NCBI RefSeq assembly: GCF_038397775.1 | Contig: NZ_CP151650.1 | Coordinates: 1,426,001 to 1,490,000, forward strand | Origin: Pseudomonas sp. RC10 | GTDB taxonomy: Bacteria; Pseudomonadota; Gammaproteobacteria; Pseudomonadales; Pseudomonadaceae | Length of the DNA: 64,000 nt | Direction of reading: 5' to 3' | Shown here: piece after piece, positions 33,604-42,869 of the stretch | Layout of the letters: each line of letters starts with the position of its first letter | How positions within the stretch are numbered: position 1 is the stretch's first letter | Made by a program: the position numbers and the translations under genes | The notes under the pieces: generated by a model | Told to the model about the DNA's origin: nothing | Databases searched by the model: none | Seen by the model: only the letters and a program-made list of their open reading frames with translations

Positions 33604-36399
33604 ATGCCGAACTCTTCTGTACACACGCATACTCCGCGTTTAACGGTTCAAGACCCACGTGGGGCCGTTGTCAGGACGATCGAATGGTGTCGAGCGGCGT
33701 CCGACGACGGGGGTGAAATACGTCCTGCTCGCCAGCGCTTCGATGCCGCAGGGCGTCATGTTGCCAGTCAGGACTCACGACTGGGACAGGCCTCGGGCAT
33801 CATCGAGAATCGGGTCGATCACCTTAGCTTGTCCGGGGCCGGATTGGCCTCGCGCAGTGTCGACTCCGGCTCGCAGATCAATCTCCCCGGTTCAGCCGGT
33901 GAACCCTGCATTCGCTGGGACGGGCGGGGGAATGTGCGTCATACCCTCTTTGATGAGCTGCTCAGGCCTGTGGTTGTCAGTGAGCAATCACCTGAAGGGA
34001 TTAGGCGAGTGGTTGAGCGCATGACCTACGGCGGTGCTGATGAACATGGGCAGAACGGTTGTGGGTGTCTGACCCGCCATGACGACATGGCAGGCAGTTT
34101 GTCGGTGTCGGACTATGGCCTCACCGGAAAAACCATCGTCGAGCAATGGCGATTTCTGGCGGAGCTGGACGACCCCGACTGGCCGCAGGAGATCACATCC
34201 AGAGATGCGTTGCTTGAACCTCAAGCTGCGATCACCCGTCGGCTCGACAACGCATTGGCCGAGCAACTGCAATTGACAGATGCGCGACTGAACACTCAAC
34301 GCTTTGCGCATGGGGTCGATGGCCATGTCCGCGAAGCCTGGTTGCAGGTGCCAGGTGCTGAACCTCGATTTGTCGTGAGCCAGGTGGGTATCAACGCATT
34401 GGGTCAGATAGAGCGTGAAACCGCAGGAAACGGGATCGTGACGTCTACGGCTTACTGCCCTCGCGATGGTCGCTTATTGCGGCTTGAGTCTGCACTGCCT
34501 GGCAAGCCTGCAATTCAGCATCTGAGCTATCAGTACGATCCGCTCGGCAATGTGACGGCCATTGAGGATCTTGCGCAATCGACGGCGTTCTTCCGTAATC
34601 AGCAGATCGATCACACAAACACCTATGTGTATGACTCGTTGTCTCAACTGATTGAGGCCACGGGCTTTGAGTCGGTTCGATCCGAAAGCTGGCAGGGGAT
34701 GACAGCGTCCTACAGGGTGCAGCCAGACCCAGGGCAACTGGCCAACTACCGCGAACAGTACGCTTACGACGCAGCGGGCAATCTGCAGACGTTGACTCAC
34801 GTCGGTGGCCATTCATTTACGCGGCGCACTGTCACCTCGTTATCGAGCAACCGCAGCTTGCAGGTTCAGGACGACTGGGTGCCGGGGGAGCCGGACATCG
34901 CTGAAGGCTTCGATAGCAACGGCAATCAACTTGAACTGCTGCGCGGGCAGCGTCTGGAATGGGGGGCGCGCAACCAGCTACGGCAGGTGACGCCTGTGAC
35001 AAGGGAGTCTGCTGCTGACGATTGCGAGCTTTACCACTACAACAGCGCAGGGCAGCGAGTACGCAAAGTCCAGCTGTCACAAGGTGCACGTCATCTGCGC
35101 ACGCGAGAAGTGCGTTATCTGCCGGAACTGGAACTGCACGTTGATTCGGTGGGCGACAAGGCGTGGCATCGCGTACACCTTCAAGTTGGCAGAACCACCC
35201 TGTGTTGGGAACAGTGGGAGCGGGGCACACCCGATGGCGTTCACGAGACCGCTGCTCGTTACTCCCTGAGCGACCATTTGAACTCGGCAACGCTGGAGCT
35301 TGATGACGCCGGCGTGTTGATCAGCCAGGAAAGTTACTACCCCTATGGCGTGACGGCTTGGTGGGTTCAGGCCAATGCAAAGGGCTACAGCTTCAAGTCC
35401 CTTCGCTTTGCAGGCAAGGAGAGAGACGCTACCGGCCTCTACTATTACGGCATGCGCTACTACGCACCGTGGCTGGCGCGATGGATCAACCCCGACCCCG
35501 GTGGCGATGTCGACGGACTGAACCGTTATCGGTTCGTCAGGAATAACCCGGTCACGATGACCGATCCGGATGGGCGGGTGCCGAGGGTGGCGTTGCTCTA
35601 CGGGTTTCACGGCGTACGCCAGGCGCTCTCTCCAACAGTGCGAAACGTTCTACCCGGCATGAGCGAGCTCAATCTGATCATGATCGACAGCCTGAATAAC
35701 GCCATTGGTATTACCGGCGGGGATTTCTGGGACGATTTTCCGCGCACGATGGATCGGCTAAGAACCGGAGCTGCGGTAGAACGCAAGACTGTCAGAGCCT
35801 TCCTGGCGGAGGAACGCGATACTTTCACGGGTACAAGTGCCCAGGCTGAGGGCCTTCTTAATAGCTGGAGCCGTTTTCTGGCAGATCATCAACACGAGGT
35901 AGATGTCGCAAAGAAACTCAAAAGTTATGAAACTCCGGATAAGCAACCAAAGATCATGGGGTTTTGGAGGAAAAATCTTGCTGGTGAAAAGGGTTGGGAG
36001 GACAGCGACACGCCCACTTATTTTGGGCTGCTGACGGAGTCTCCTGAGGAGGTCGACCGGACTCGATCGCAGTCGCCAGCCGCTAGAAAAACGGCACTGG
36101 CCAGACTTACCTGGATCTTTCGGAACACCTCAAAGTTGGGGCTTGAGTGGGTTGCGAGTGATTATGAGGGCAAACCCGAAGAAGTTTTTTTTCTGGAGCT
36201 TCTTGAAAAGTCTGATGTTCCTCAGACCCAGTGGGAGGACATGACCGAGCAGCATTACACGCGTCAGTCATATAAAAGCGCAGAGCCCAATACGACGGCC
36301 TATGAACCCATAACATTTTCTGAGAGGCGTCACGTAGACCGTAAACCTAAAGTTTTGTCCAATACTCGGCTACTCAAGCGACACGACTTAAGGTTGTGA
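33604..36399 (+). CDS. TcC-type RHS cocoon protein with unrecognised tip
   Basis: This 931-residue protein starts at the ATG at 33604, five bases after AAGGAGG; longer frames upstream lack such a site. The RHS shell (1-658) is the same family as the three TcC proteins on the other strand (TPRLTVQDPRGAVVRTIEWC, VERMTYGGAD, GLYYYGMRYYAPWLARWINP). It ends NNPVTMTDPDGR/VPR, the TccC self-cleavage region. The 273-residue tip (659-931) is more AT-rich. It contains MIDSLNNAIGITGGDFWDDF, a helical region around RTGAAVERKTVRAFLAEERD, and a polar C-terminus. It has no signal, membrane segment or catalytic motif I can name. It sits apart from tcB, in opposite orientation to the other three, with a terminator shared with pykA downstream. 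Confidence 0.8.
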   Translation: MPNSSVHTHTPRLTVQDPRGAVVRTIEWCRAASDDGGEIRPARQRFDAAGRHVASQDSRLGQASGIIENRVDHLSLSGAGLASRSVDSGSQINLPGSAGEPCIRWDGRGNVRHTLFDELLRPVVVSEQSPEGIRRVVERMTYGGADEHGQNGCGCLTRHDDMAGSLSVSDYGLTGKTIVEQWRFLAELDDPDWPQEITSRDALLEPQAAITRRLDNALAEQLQLTDARLNTQRFAHGVDGHVREAWLQVPGAEPRFVVSQVGINALGQIERETAGNGIVTSTAYCPRDGRLLRLESALPGKPAIQHLSYQYDPLGNVTAIEDLAQSTAFFRNQQIDHTNTYVYDSLSQLIEATGFESVRSESWQGMTASYRVQPDPGQLANYREQYAYDAAGNLQTLTHVGGHSFTRRTVTSLSSNRSLQVQDDWVPGEPDIAEGFDSNGNQLELLRGQRLEWGARNQLRQVTPVTRESAADDCELYHYNSAGQRVRKVQLSQGARHLRTREVRYLPELELHVDSVGDKAWHRVHLQVGRTTLCWEQWERGTPDGVHETAARYSLSDHLNSATLELDDAGVLISQESYYPYGVTAWWVQANAKGYSFKSLRFAGKERDATGLYYYGMRYYAPWLARWINPDPGGDVDGLNRYRFVRNNPVTMTDPDGRVPRVALLYGFHGVRQALSPTVRNVLPGMSELNLIMIDSLNNAIGITGGDFWDDFPRTMDRLRTGAAVERKTVRAFLAEERDTFTGTSAQAEGLLNSWSRFLADHQHEVDVAKKLKSYETPDKQPKIMGFWRKNLAGEKGWEDSDTPTYFGLLTESPEEVDRTRSQSPAARKTALARLTWIFRNTSKLGLEWVASDYEGKPEEVFFLELLEKSDVPQTQWEDMTEQHYTRQSYKSAEPNTTAYEPITFSERRHVDRKPKVLSNTRLLKRHDLRL

Positions 36400-36445
36400 A
36401 CGGGCACCGGAGAGCCGTGCAATCACGCCAACCCTCGTGCCAAAG

Positions 36446-36481
36446 AAAAGCCCCACGTGCATCACACAGGTAGGGCTTTTT
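36446..36481. terminator. Bidirectional terminator between RHS gene and pykA
   Basis: AAAAGCCC at 36446-36453 pairs with GGGCTTTTT at 36473-36481, with inner AC/GT pairing. It serves the convergent RHS and pykA genes. Confidence 0.7.
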
Positions 36482-36496
36482 CATGGCAGCGGCGTC

Positions 36497-37948
36497 TTAC
36501 ACGATCGGGTCACCAACGTGCAGGATCTTCATGCCATTGGTGCCACCGATGGTGTGGTAGCTGTCACCCTTGGTCAGGATGACCCAGTCGCCTTGCTCGA
36601 CCAGACCGCGCTTGACCAGTTCATCCACAGCCGATTGGCTGACCTGACCCGCTGGCAAAGAAGCCGGGTCGAACGGAATGGTATAAACGCCACGGAACAT
36701 GGCGGCGCGAGCCTGGGTGCCACGGTGCGGGGAGAACGCGTAGATCGGCACCGACGAGCGGATGCGCGACATGATCAGCGGGGTGTAGCCGCTTTCGGTC
36801 AACGCGATGATCGCTTTCACGCCCGGGAAGTGGTTGGCGGTGTACATGGCCGCCAGCGCGATGCTCTCGTCGCAACGGGTGAACGAGTGACCGATGCGGT
36901 GGCTGGAGGTCTTGCCGGTCGGATGACGTTCGGCACCGACGCAGATGCGCGCCATGGCCTCGACGGCTTCGACAGGGTAGGAACCGGCAGCACTTTCGGC
37001 AGACAGCATCACGGCGTCGGTGTAGTCGAGCACGGCGTTGGCCACGTCGGACACTTCGGCGCGGGTCGGCATCGGGCTGGAAATCATCGATTCCATCATC
37101 TGCGTGGCCACGATCACCGCTTTGTTGTGGCGACGTGCGTGCAGGATGATTTTCTTCTGGATGCCCACCAGTTCGGCGTCGCCGATTTCAACGCCGAGGT
37201 CGCCACGGGCCACCATGACGGCGTCACTGGCGCGGATCAAGGCGTCGAGGGTTTCGTCATCGGCCACGGCTTCGGCGCGTTCGATCTTCGCCACCAGCCA
37301 GGCGGTACCGCCCGACTCGTCACGTAGCTTGCGGGCGTATTCCATGTCAGCGGCGTCGCGCGGGAAGGAAACGGCCAGGTAGTCCAGGTCCATTTCAGCG
37401 GCGAGCTTGATGTCTTGCTTGTCTTTTTCGGTCAGCGCCGGTGCGGTCAGGCCACCACCGCGACGGTTGATGCCTTTATGGTCCGACAGCGGGCCACCGA
37501 TGGTCACGGTGCAGTGCAGGGCGTCGGCGGTTTGCGTGTCGACACGCATGACCACGCGTCCGTCGTCGAGCAGCAGTTCGTCACCTACGCCGCAGTCCTT
37601 GACCAGATCGGGGTAGTCGATACCCACGACTTCCTGGTTGCCGTCCGTCAGAGGATGGCTGGTGGAGAAGGTGAATTTGTCACCAACTTTCAGCTCGATC
37701 TTCTTGTTGGCGAATTTGGCGATACGAATTTTCGGGCCTTGCAAATCCCCAAGCAACGCAACGAAGCGGCCGTTCTTGGCGGCGATGTCACGAATCAGCT
37801 TCGCGCGAGCCTTGTGCTCGTCGGGCGTGCCGTGGGAGAAGTTGAGGCGGGCAACGTCCAGGCCCGCAAGAATCAGCTTCTCGATGACTTCTGGCGAATT
37901 ACTGGCTGGGCCTAGTGTGGCTACGATTTTGGTGCGGCGAACGGACAT
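36497..37948 (-). CDS. pykA: Pyruvate kinase II
   Basis: The enzyme converts phosphoenolpyruvate and ADP to pyruvate and ATP, the last step of glycolysis. The product is 483 residues, the usual PykA length. It contains RRTKIVATLGPASNS at the start, the active-site segment VMVARGDLGVEIG and ATQMMESMI, and the C-terminal regulatory domain. The ATG at 37946-37948 follows AAGGAG with seven-base spacing; an ATG two codons upstream is too close to it. It is a monocistronic core gene. Confidence 0.95.
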   Translation of the reverse strand: MSVRRTKIVATLGPASNSPEVIEKLILAGLDVARLNFSHGTPDEHKARAKLIRDIAAKNGRFVALLGDLQGPKIRIAKFANKKIELKVGDKFTFSTSHPLTDGNQEVVGIDYPDLVKDCGVGDELLLDDGRVVMRVDTQTADALHCTVTIGGPLSDHKGINRRGGGLTAPALTEKDKQDIKLAAEMDLDYLAVSFPRDAADMEYARKLRDESGGTAWLVAKIERAEAVADDETLDALIRASDAVMVARGDLGVEIGDAELVGIQKKIILHARRHNKAVIVATQMMESMISSPMPTRAEVSDVANAVLDYTDAVMLSAESAAGSYPVEAVEAMARICVGAERHPTGKTSSHRIGHSFTRCDESIALAAMYTANHFPGVKAIIALTESGYTPLIMSRIRSSVPIYAFSPHRGTQARAAMFRGVYTIPFDPASLPAGQVSQSAVDELVKRGLVEQGDWVILTKGDSYHTIGGTNGMKILHVGDPIV

Positions 37949-38136
37949 GCACAAACTCCTTAAATGAAGCGCAGCGGAAGGCTACTACTGTATTGCGCTG
38001 TAGTCATTGTTCCTTTGCACTACGTGTTGTCTCTTCAATGTGCGATTGGCCCAGTCTCTACAGGCCGTCGGCGAGCAAATCGCACTTGAAGAAATTCTGT
38101 GAGGCGCCGATACAATGCTGAGCACAGGAGACTCTC

Positions 38137-38511
38137 ATGCGAATCGTGATGATATTAGTGGCGCTGGCGGCCTTGAGCGGTTGTACGCGCTGGGCGATGA
38201 ACAGCCATTTGAACAATGCCAACCGTGCGTACGCCCAGGGCGATTGTGACGCGGTGATGTACAACCTGTCGAAAGTAGACCGCGAAAGCCGCGCCCGTCG
38301 CTACGTGCAGCCGGAAGTGTCCATGCTGCGCGGACAGTGCCTTGAACGCCAGAAAATGTACGTCGATGCCATTCAAACGTACCAGTTCATCCTGACCCAG
38401 TATCCCTATAGTGAATACGCGTTTCGGGCCAAAGCGCGGATTGATACGTTGCACCAGTTGGGTCATGACAACATGGCGCCTGCCGCCATACCGAGACCTG
38501 CTTCACTGTAA
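38137..38511 (+). CDS. Small TPR-like outer-membrane lipoprotein
   Basis: The 124-residue precursor has a lipobox LSG-C16, so it is lipid-anchored. The mature part has helix pairs NANRAYAQGDCDAVMYNLSKV and LERQKMYVDAIQTYQFILTQYPYSEYAFRAKARI, which match a tetratricopeptide-like pattern seen in BamD/YbgF-type proteins. It starts after AGGAGACTCTC. The function is not known; a scaffold role in the envelope is likely from the fold. Confidence 0.8.
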   Translation: MRIVMILVALAALSGCTRWAMNSHLNNANRAYAQGDCDAVMYNLSKVDRESRARRYVQPEVSMLRGQCLERQKMYVDAIQTYQFILTQYPYSEYAFRAKARIDTLHQLGHDNMAPAAIPRPASL

Positions 38512-38840
38512 TTACACCCGCTTGGATAGACGGTCTTCTTTTTGGGTGGCCTTTGCCAAAGCTTCAGCTAGTCTGGAATCGGTAGGGACCTAAAGATTTC
38601 ATCACAGGAGTGGCGAAGGGCACTCTGATATTCGAACGCGTTGATCACCTGAACCCGGTGGTTAGCACGAAATCGAATAATCGGATCAGTGACTTCGGTT
38701 ATGGCTGGTGAGTCAGATGACGTCCCTGTTGTAATGAACAGGTGGGTTCGAGCGTTTCGTCGTCTGTGCCGTTCACGTGCGACCGGACCCCTTTGCTTTA
38801 GCAAGGCCATGCTCAATGGTCATTCGAGGACCTTTGTCCA
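38512..38840. other. Intergenic region between lipoprotein and PilZ genes
   Basis: This 329-base stretch holds no gene that I can support and no clear terminator or repeat. Short frames in it lack ribosome sites and family resemblance. Confidence 0.5.
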
Positions 38841-39200
38841 ATGCTCAACGAAAGACGAATCGAGCGTCACCAGCTCCCGTATTACCTTCAGGTATTCAAT
38901 CGGTATACCGATAAGCCGCTGGGTTGCCTGGGAAACGTTTCAGAACAAGGCCTGATGTTGATCAGCGATCTTCCTATTCTGGTGGGCGCGGACTTCCAGT
39001 TGCGCCTGAAAGTGCCGGACGGGAAGAACGGGCTGTACAACATCGACATCAACGCCAGTTGCTTGTGGTGTCAGGAAGATGAAACGCCGGGTGTCTACGA
39101 CTCGGGCTTCAAGCTTCAGGCTGCGCCTCCCGAGTATTACGACCTGATTCAGGCGTTGCAGCGTTATTTCAGCTTTTACCCGCTGGAGGCGTCCGCCTGA
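38841..39200 (+). CDS. PilZ-domain cyclic di-GMP-binding protein
   Basis: A 119-residue single-domain protein. It has the PilZ c-di-GMP signature: R5-R-I-E-R9 (RxxxR) followed by N32-V-S-E-Q-G37 (D/N-x-S-x-x-G). Both halves of the binding site are present, so ligand binding is expected. Such stand-alone PilZ proteins act as receptors in motility or exopolysaccharide control. The closest possible source of ligand in the window is the cyclase at 31411-32532, but no functional link is shown. Confidence 0.88.
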   Translation: MLNERRIERHQLPYYLQVFNRYTDKPLGCLGNVSEQGLMLISDLPILVGADFQLRLKVPDGKNGLYNIDINASCLWCQEDETPGVYDSGFKLQAAPPEYYDLIQALQRYFSFYPLEASA

Positions 39201-39211
39201 CCAAGGCGCGC

Positions 39212-40567
39212 TTATAACGTACCTGCCTTCTTCCAGCTTAAATAGCGACTCACCAATTGCGGCCCCAATTCGCCGGGCCGCACATCCAGCACAGGAATAC
39301 CATGGGCGGTCAAACGCTCATGCAAGCTCGCGCGTGCGTTGAGAAACTCCACCGTGCCGCAGTAATCGAGGGCCTGTTGCCAGGTCTGCACGGGGGCGTG
39401 TCGTTGTTCGTCCAGCACGTTTTCCCGAAGGCTGGCGATCAGCACCCGGTGATGGCGGCTGAGCTGTTTGACGGCGCCGAGCAACGCTTCGTCGTCCTCA
39501 TCCCGCAGGTTGGTCACCAAAACGACCAGGGCGCGACGCTTTTGCCGGATCAGTAACTGTCGGACGGCGGCGCTGTAGTCGGCAGGCCGCTGGGTGCTGT
39601 TGAGATCGTAAACGTGGTTCAGTAACACATTGAGCTGCGCCGCGCCCTTGACCGGTGACAGATGCCGATTCGCGTCAGCGGCGAAGGTCGAGACTCCGAC
39701 GGCATCACCTTGTCGAAGCGCGACGTAACCCAGCAACAGGCAGGCGTTGAGGGCATGGTCGAAATGCGTCAACTCGCCGTCCTGGCTGCGCATTCGGCGT
39801 CCGCAATCGAGCAGGAAGACAATCTGCTGGTCGCGCTCGTCCTGGTACTCCCTGGCGATCGGCGTGCGTTGGCGCGCCGTGGCTTTCCAGTCGATCTGCC
39901 TCAGGCTGTCGCCCTCTCGAAACTCGCGCAGTTGATTGAATTCGAGCCCCAACCCCCGACGCTGGCGCTGACGAATACCGATCTGACTGAGCCAGTTGTC
40001 CACTGCCAGCAACTGGCCGTTGTGCAGCCGGGCAAAATCCGGGTAGACCCTGGCGGCATTGCTGACAGGCAGATAGCGTCGCGACAGCCAAAGGCGCAGC
40101 GGGCTACGTAGCTGAACTTCGATGCGTTCGAAGGCGAAGTGTCCGCGGCTGGTGGGACGAAGGCGGTAGGTCAATTGGGCTTTGCGCTGCGGGCGCAGAA
40201 CGATGTCTTGAGGCAGATATTCAGTTTCGTACTGGTTGCCTGGCCCTTGAGGGCCGTGGTCGAACAGGGTCAGTGGCACGCTGCGCAGAAAGTCATGTTC
40301 GAGTTCCACGCGGACCTCGCTCCAACGTCCCAGCGCCAGACTGCCCGGTACGTGGCGTTGCAGGCGAGGCGAGGGGAGCCGCCAGAGCCAGAAGGCGTCC
40401 AGCGCGATCAACACACCCATCACGCAAAACACTGCCCAGAACAGCCCGTCGAACTTGGCGACGGGTCCGCGCCCCAACGCCTGAAACACTCCCAGCAGCA
40501 AAGCGACGGCGGCCAGGATGGCCAGCCACCACAACAGGCGTGTCGAGGGCTTGAGCAGTTGTTTCAT
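39212..40567 (-). CDS. DUF58 protein
   Basis: The 451-residue product has two N-terminal membrane helices (LLWWLAILAAVALLLGVF and FWAVFCVMGVLIALDAFW). The DUF58 signature LEFNQLREFREGDSLRQIDW-K follows, and then a von Willebrand A-like segment (QQIVFLLDCGRRM). It is the last gene of a six-gene operon with four-base overlaps. DUF58 proteins regularly pair with MoxR ATPases, which are thought to assist assembly or maturation of partner complexes. Confidence 0.88.
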   Translation of the reverse strand: MKQLLKPSTRLLWWLAILAAVALLLGVFQALGRGPVAKFDGLFWAVFCVMGVLIALDAFWLWRLPSPRLQRHVPGSLALGRWSEVRVELEHDFLRSVPLTLFDHGPQGPGNQYETEYLPQDIVLRPQRKAQLTYRLRPTSRGHFAFERIEVQLRSPLRLWLSRRYLPVSNAARVYPDFARLHNGQLLAVDNWLSQIGIRQRQRRGLGLEFNQLREFREGDSLRQIDWKATARQRTPIAREYQDERDQQIVFLLDCGRRMRSQDGELTHFDHALNACLLLGYVALRQGDAVGVSTFAADANRHLSPVKGAAQLNVLLNHVYDLNSTQRPADYSAAVRQLLIRQKRRALVVLVTNLRDEDDEALLGAVKQLSRHHRVLIASLRENVLDEQRHAPVQTWQQALDYCGTVEFLNARASLHERLTAHGIPVLDVRPGELGPQLVSRYLSWKKAGTL

Positions 40568-41655
40568 TGGCGCGGCGCCGCCACCTGATCCAGCAACTGT
40601 TTGAGCACTTGATCCACCGAGAGACCTTCGATGTCCAGTTCCGGCGACAGCCTGACCCGATGGCGCAAGACAGCCAGCGCGCAGCCTTTGATGTCATCGG
40701 GAATCACGAATTCACCGCCGCGCAGCAAGGCCCGGGCCCGACCGCCGCGAACCAGTGCAATCGACGCTCGCGGGCCTGCGCCCAAGGTCAAACCCGGCCA
40801 CGTCCGGGTAGCTCGTGCCAGGCGTACGGCGTAATCCAGCACGTGTTCGTCGACGGGCAAATCGCTGGCAATGCGTTGCAGCGCCTGAACGTCCTTGGCC
40901 TGCATCAAGGTTCGAAGGGGCTGAACGTCGAGCATGTCCGAGCGGGTGGAACGCGTGACCTGGCGCACCATGTCCAGCTCCTGCTCGGCCTGGGGGTAGT
41001 CCATGCGCAGCTTGAGCATGAACCGGTCAAGCTCGGCTTCGGGCAGCGGGTAGGTGCCTTCCTGTTCGATAGGGTTTTGTGTCGCCAGCACCATGAACGG
41101 CTGCGGCACAGGCAGGGCGCGACCTTCGAGGGTCACCTGCCGCTCCTGCATGGCTTCCAGCAACGCGGCCTGGGTCTTGGCGGGGGCGCGGTTGATCTCG
41201 TCCGCCAGCAGCAGGTTAGTGAAGAGCGGCCCTTTGCGGAGCTTGAACTGCTCGGTCTGCATATCGTAAACGGCATGGCCGGTGACATCGCTGGGCATCA
41301 GGTCGGGGGTGAACTGAATGCGGGCGAACTCGCCACCGAAGCAGCGGGCAAGGGCGCGAACGAGTAAGGTCTTCCCAAGACCGGGAACGCCTTCGAGCAA
41401 CACGTGGCCGCCGCCGATCAACGCCGTGAGGACGTCATCGATGACCGCATTCTGGCCGATCACGGCTTTCTGCAGTTCATGCCGGACTGCCTGGGCAAGA
41501 TGGATGGCACGCTGTCGCTGCTGCGCCGGATGGCTGGCGGGAGGTAACTGCGCGTCGGTGGTTTTCGCCTCCCCGTGTTCCAGAGTGGCGGCGGGTTCGG
41601 CATGTTCCGGAACGGTGTCTACGCTGCTCGACGGCGGTGTCGGATGATCGCTCAT
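40564..41655 (-). CDS. MoxR-family AAA+ ATPase
   Basis: A 363-residue ATPase. Walker A is GVPGLGKT and Walker B is LLADEINRAP, followed by KTQAALLEAMQERQVTLEG, sensor 1 ATQNPIEQEGTYPLPEAELD and a C-terminal lid. It belongs to the MoxR/RavA-type chaperone-like AAA+ enzymes. The N-terminal 50 residues are Pro/Ala/Glu-rich and probably flexible. It overlaps both neighbours by four bases, so DUF58 and DUF4350 partners are made together with it. Confidence 0.92.
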   Translation of the reverse strand: MSDHPTPPSSSVDTVPEHAEPAATLEHGEAKTTDAQLPPASHPAQQRQRAIHLAQAVRHELQKAVIGQNAVIDDVLTALIGGGHVLLEGVPGLGKTLLVRALARCFGGEFARIQFTPDLMPSDVTGHAVYDMQTEQFKLRKGPLFTNLLLADEINRAPAKTQAALLEAMQERQVTLEGRALPVPQPFMVLATQNPIEQEGTYPLPEAELDRFMLKLRMDYPQAEQELDMVRQVTRSTRSDMLDVQPLRTLMQAKDVQALQRIASDLPVDEHVLDYAVRLARATRTWPGLTLGAGPRASIALVRGGRARALLRGGEFVIPDDIKGCALAVLRHRVRLSPELDIEGLSVDQVLKQLLDQVAAPRQ

Positions 41656-42869
41656 AAGGCATTCCTGAGGGTTTGCAGGTAGGCAACCTGACGGGTGAAT
41701 TCGGGGCTCGACAGACGCTCTTCAAGGCGCGGACGCAGGGCTTGACCGATGGCACTGGTGGGCTGTCGGGTGATGCGTGCCAGCCATTGCCATTGTTCGG
41801 TCACCGGCAGCGCTTCGAAGCCGGGATGACGTTGTCGGGCGCGGCGCAGGATGTCCTGCTGCAAGGCACGTAGCAACGCATGTTGTCCCTTGCGCCGCAG
41901 AATGAAGTCGGCGCTGGCGCGTAAATGCTCGCCGAGTTGACGTCGGGCACGAGAAGGTTCTGGCAGCAACGGCCCTTGCCGCATGCCGCTGTGCCACAGC
42001 CCGGCACCGATGCACAGGGCCAGCGCGAAGAGCGCCTGGGGGAAGTACTTCCACAACAGGCCGAAGACGTCTTCATGATCGGTGCGCAGCAGCAGGGTCA
42101 CGGCGCTGTCCTGGCTCAAATACCACATCAGCCAGGCGTTGTCGTATTTACCAATGGCGCGGGTTTTCCACAGGTCGGCGTCGGTGAGGACCGTGATCAG
42201 GCCACTGCCGTAGACCATCTGCAGCATGTGCGTGGCATCGGCACTGTTGGCCCATGACTGTGCATGATCCTGAGGATCGTCCAGATGGAAGGCCGGGTCG
42301 AAGCTCATGTAGGCCGGTTCATTTTCGTTTTGTACGTAAAGCCGGGTCAGTTCTGGCCACGGCGTGTCCGGCGCCTTGATGTCAGGCGTGGTCAGCGGAA
42401 TGATCGGCTTGATCTGCTCACGTTCGCGCCGTCGATCCTGCTCGCGCACATCGCGGGTCATGAACTGGCGGATCTGCAGCTGGTCGAGCAGCAGGTCGCC
42501 GCTTCGGCCCTTCTTCTCATCCCATAACTGTTCGGCGACGAACAGCAGCCGCCCTCCCGCCCGCACCCAGGTCAGCAGGCGCGTCACTTCAGCAGGTGTC
42601 ATCTTTTCGCGGGTGTCCAGCAGCATCAGGGTCTGTGGCTTCTCCTTGATGTCGGGAAGCGTGGTGAGCGCCTGGGTGACGTTGACGGTGAGCCCGCGCT
42701 GACGCAGAAACGTTTCGGCGGCGAGATAAGGGTTGGCCCGCACTTCAGGCGATGGCCCTTGGTCGACGACTTCTTCGTAGTGTTCAAGTTGCTTGAACAG
42801 CGGCACGCCGGCGCCGACGAGGCCAAGCACCACCACGGCGATGACAAGCAGCCACGTGCCACGGCTCAT
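41652..42869 (-). CDS. DUF4350 membrane protein
   Basis: The 405-residue product has an N-terminal membrane helix (WLLVIAVVVLGLVGAGVPL). A ThuA/GATase-like extracytoplasmic part follows (NPYLAAETFLRQRGLTVNV, LLTWVRAGGRLLFVAEQLW), then a second membrane helix (ALFALALCIGAGLWH) and a cytoplasmic helical tail. This is the usual DUF4350 arrangement next to MoxR. It overlaps the flanking genes by four bases each. Confidence 0.85.
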   Translation of the reverse strand: MSRGTWLLVIAVVVLGLVGAGVPLFKQLEHYEEVVDQGPSPEVRANPYLAAETFLRQRGLTVNVTQALTTLPDIKEKPQTLMLLDTREKMTPAEVTRLLTWVRAGGRLLFVAEQLWDEKKGRSGDLLLDQLQIRQFMTRDVREQDRRREREQIKPIIPLTTPDIKAPDTPWPELTRLYVQNENEPAYMSFDPAFHLDDPQDHAQSWANSADATHMLQMVYGSGLITVLTDADLWKTRAIGKYDNAWLMWYLSQDSAVTLLLRTDHEDVFGLLWKYFPQALFALALCIGAGLWHSGMRQGPLLPEPSRARRQLGEHLRASADFILRRKGQHALLRALQQDILRRARQRHPGFEALPVTEQWQWLARITRQPTSAIGQALRPRLEERLSSPEFTRQVAYLQTLRNAL

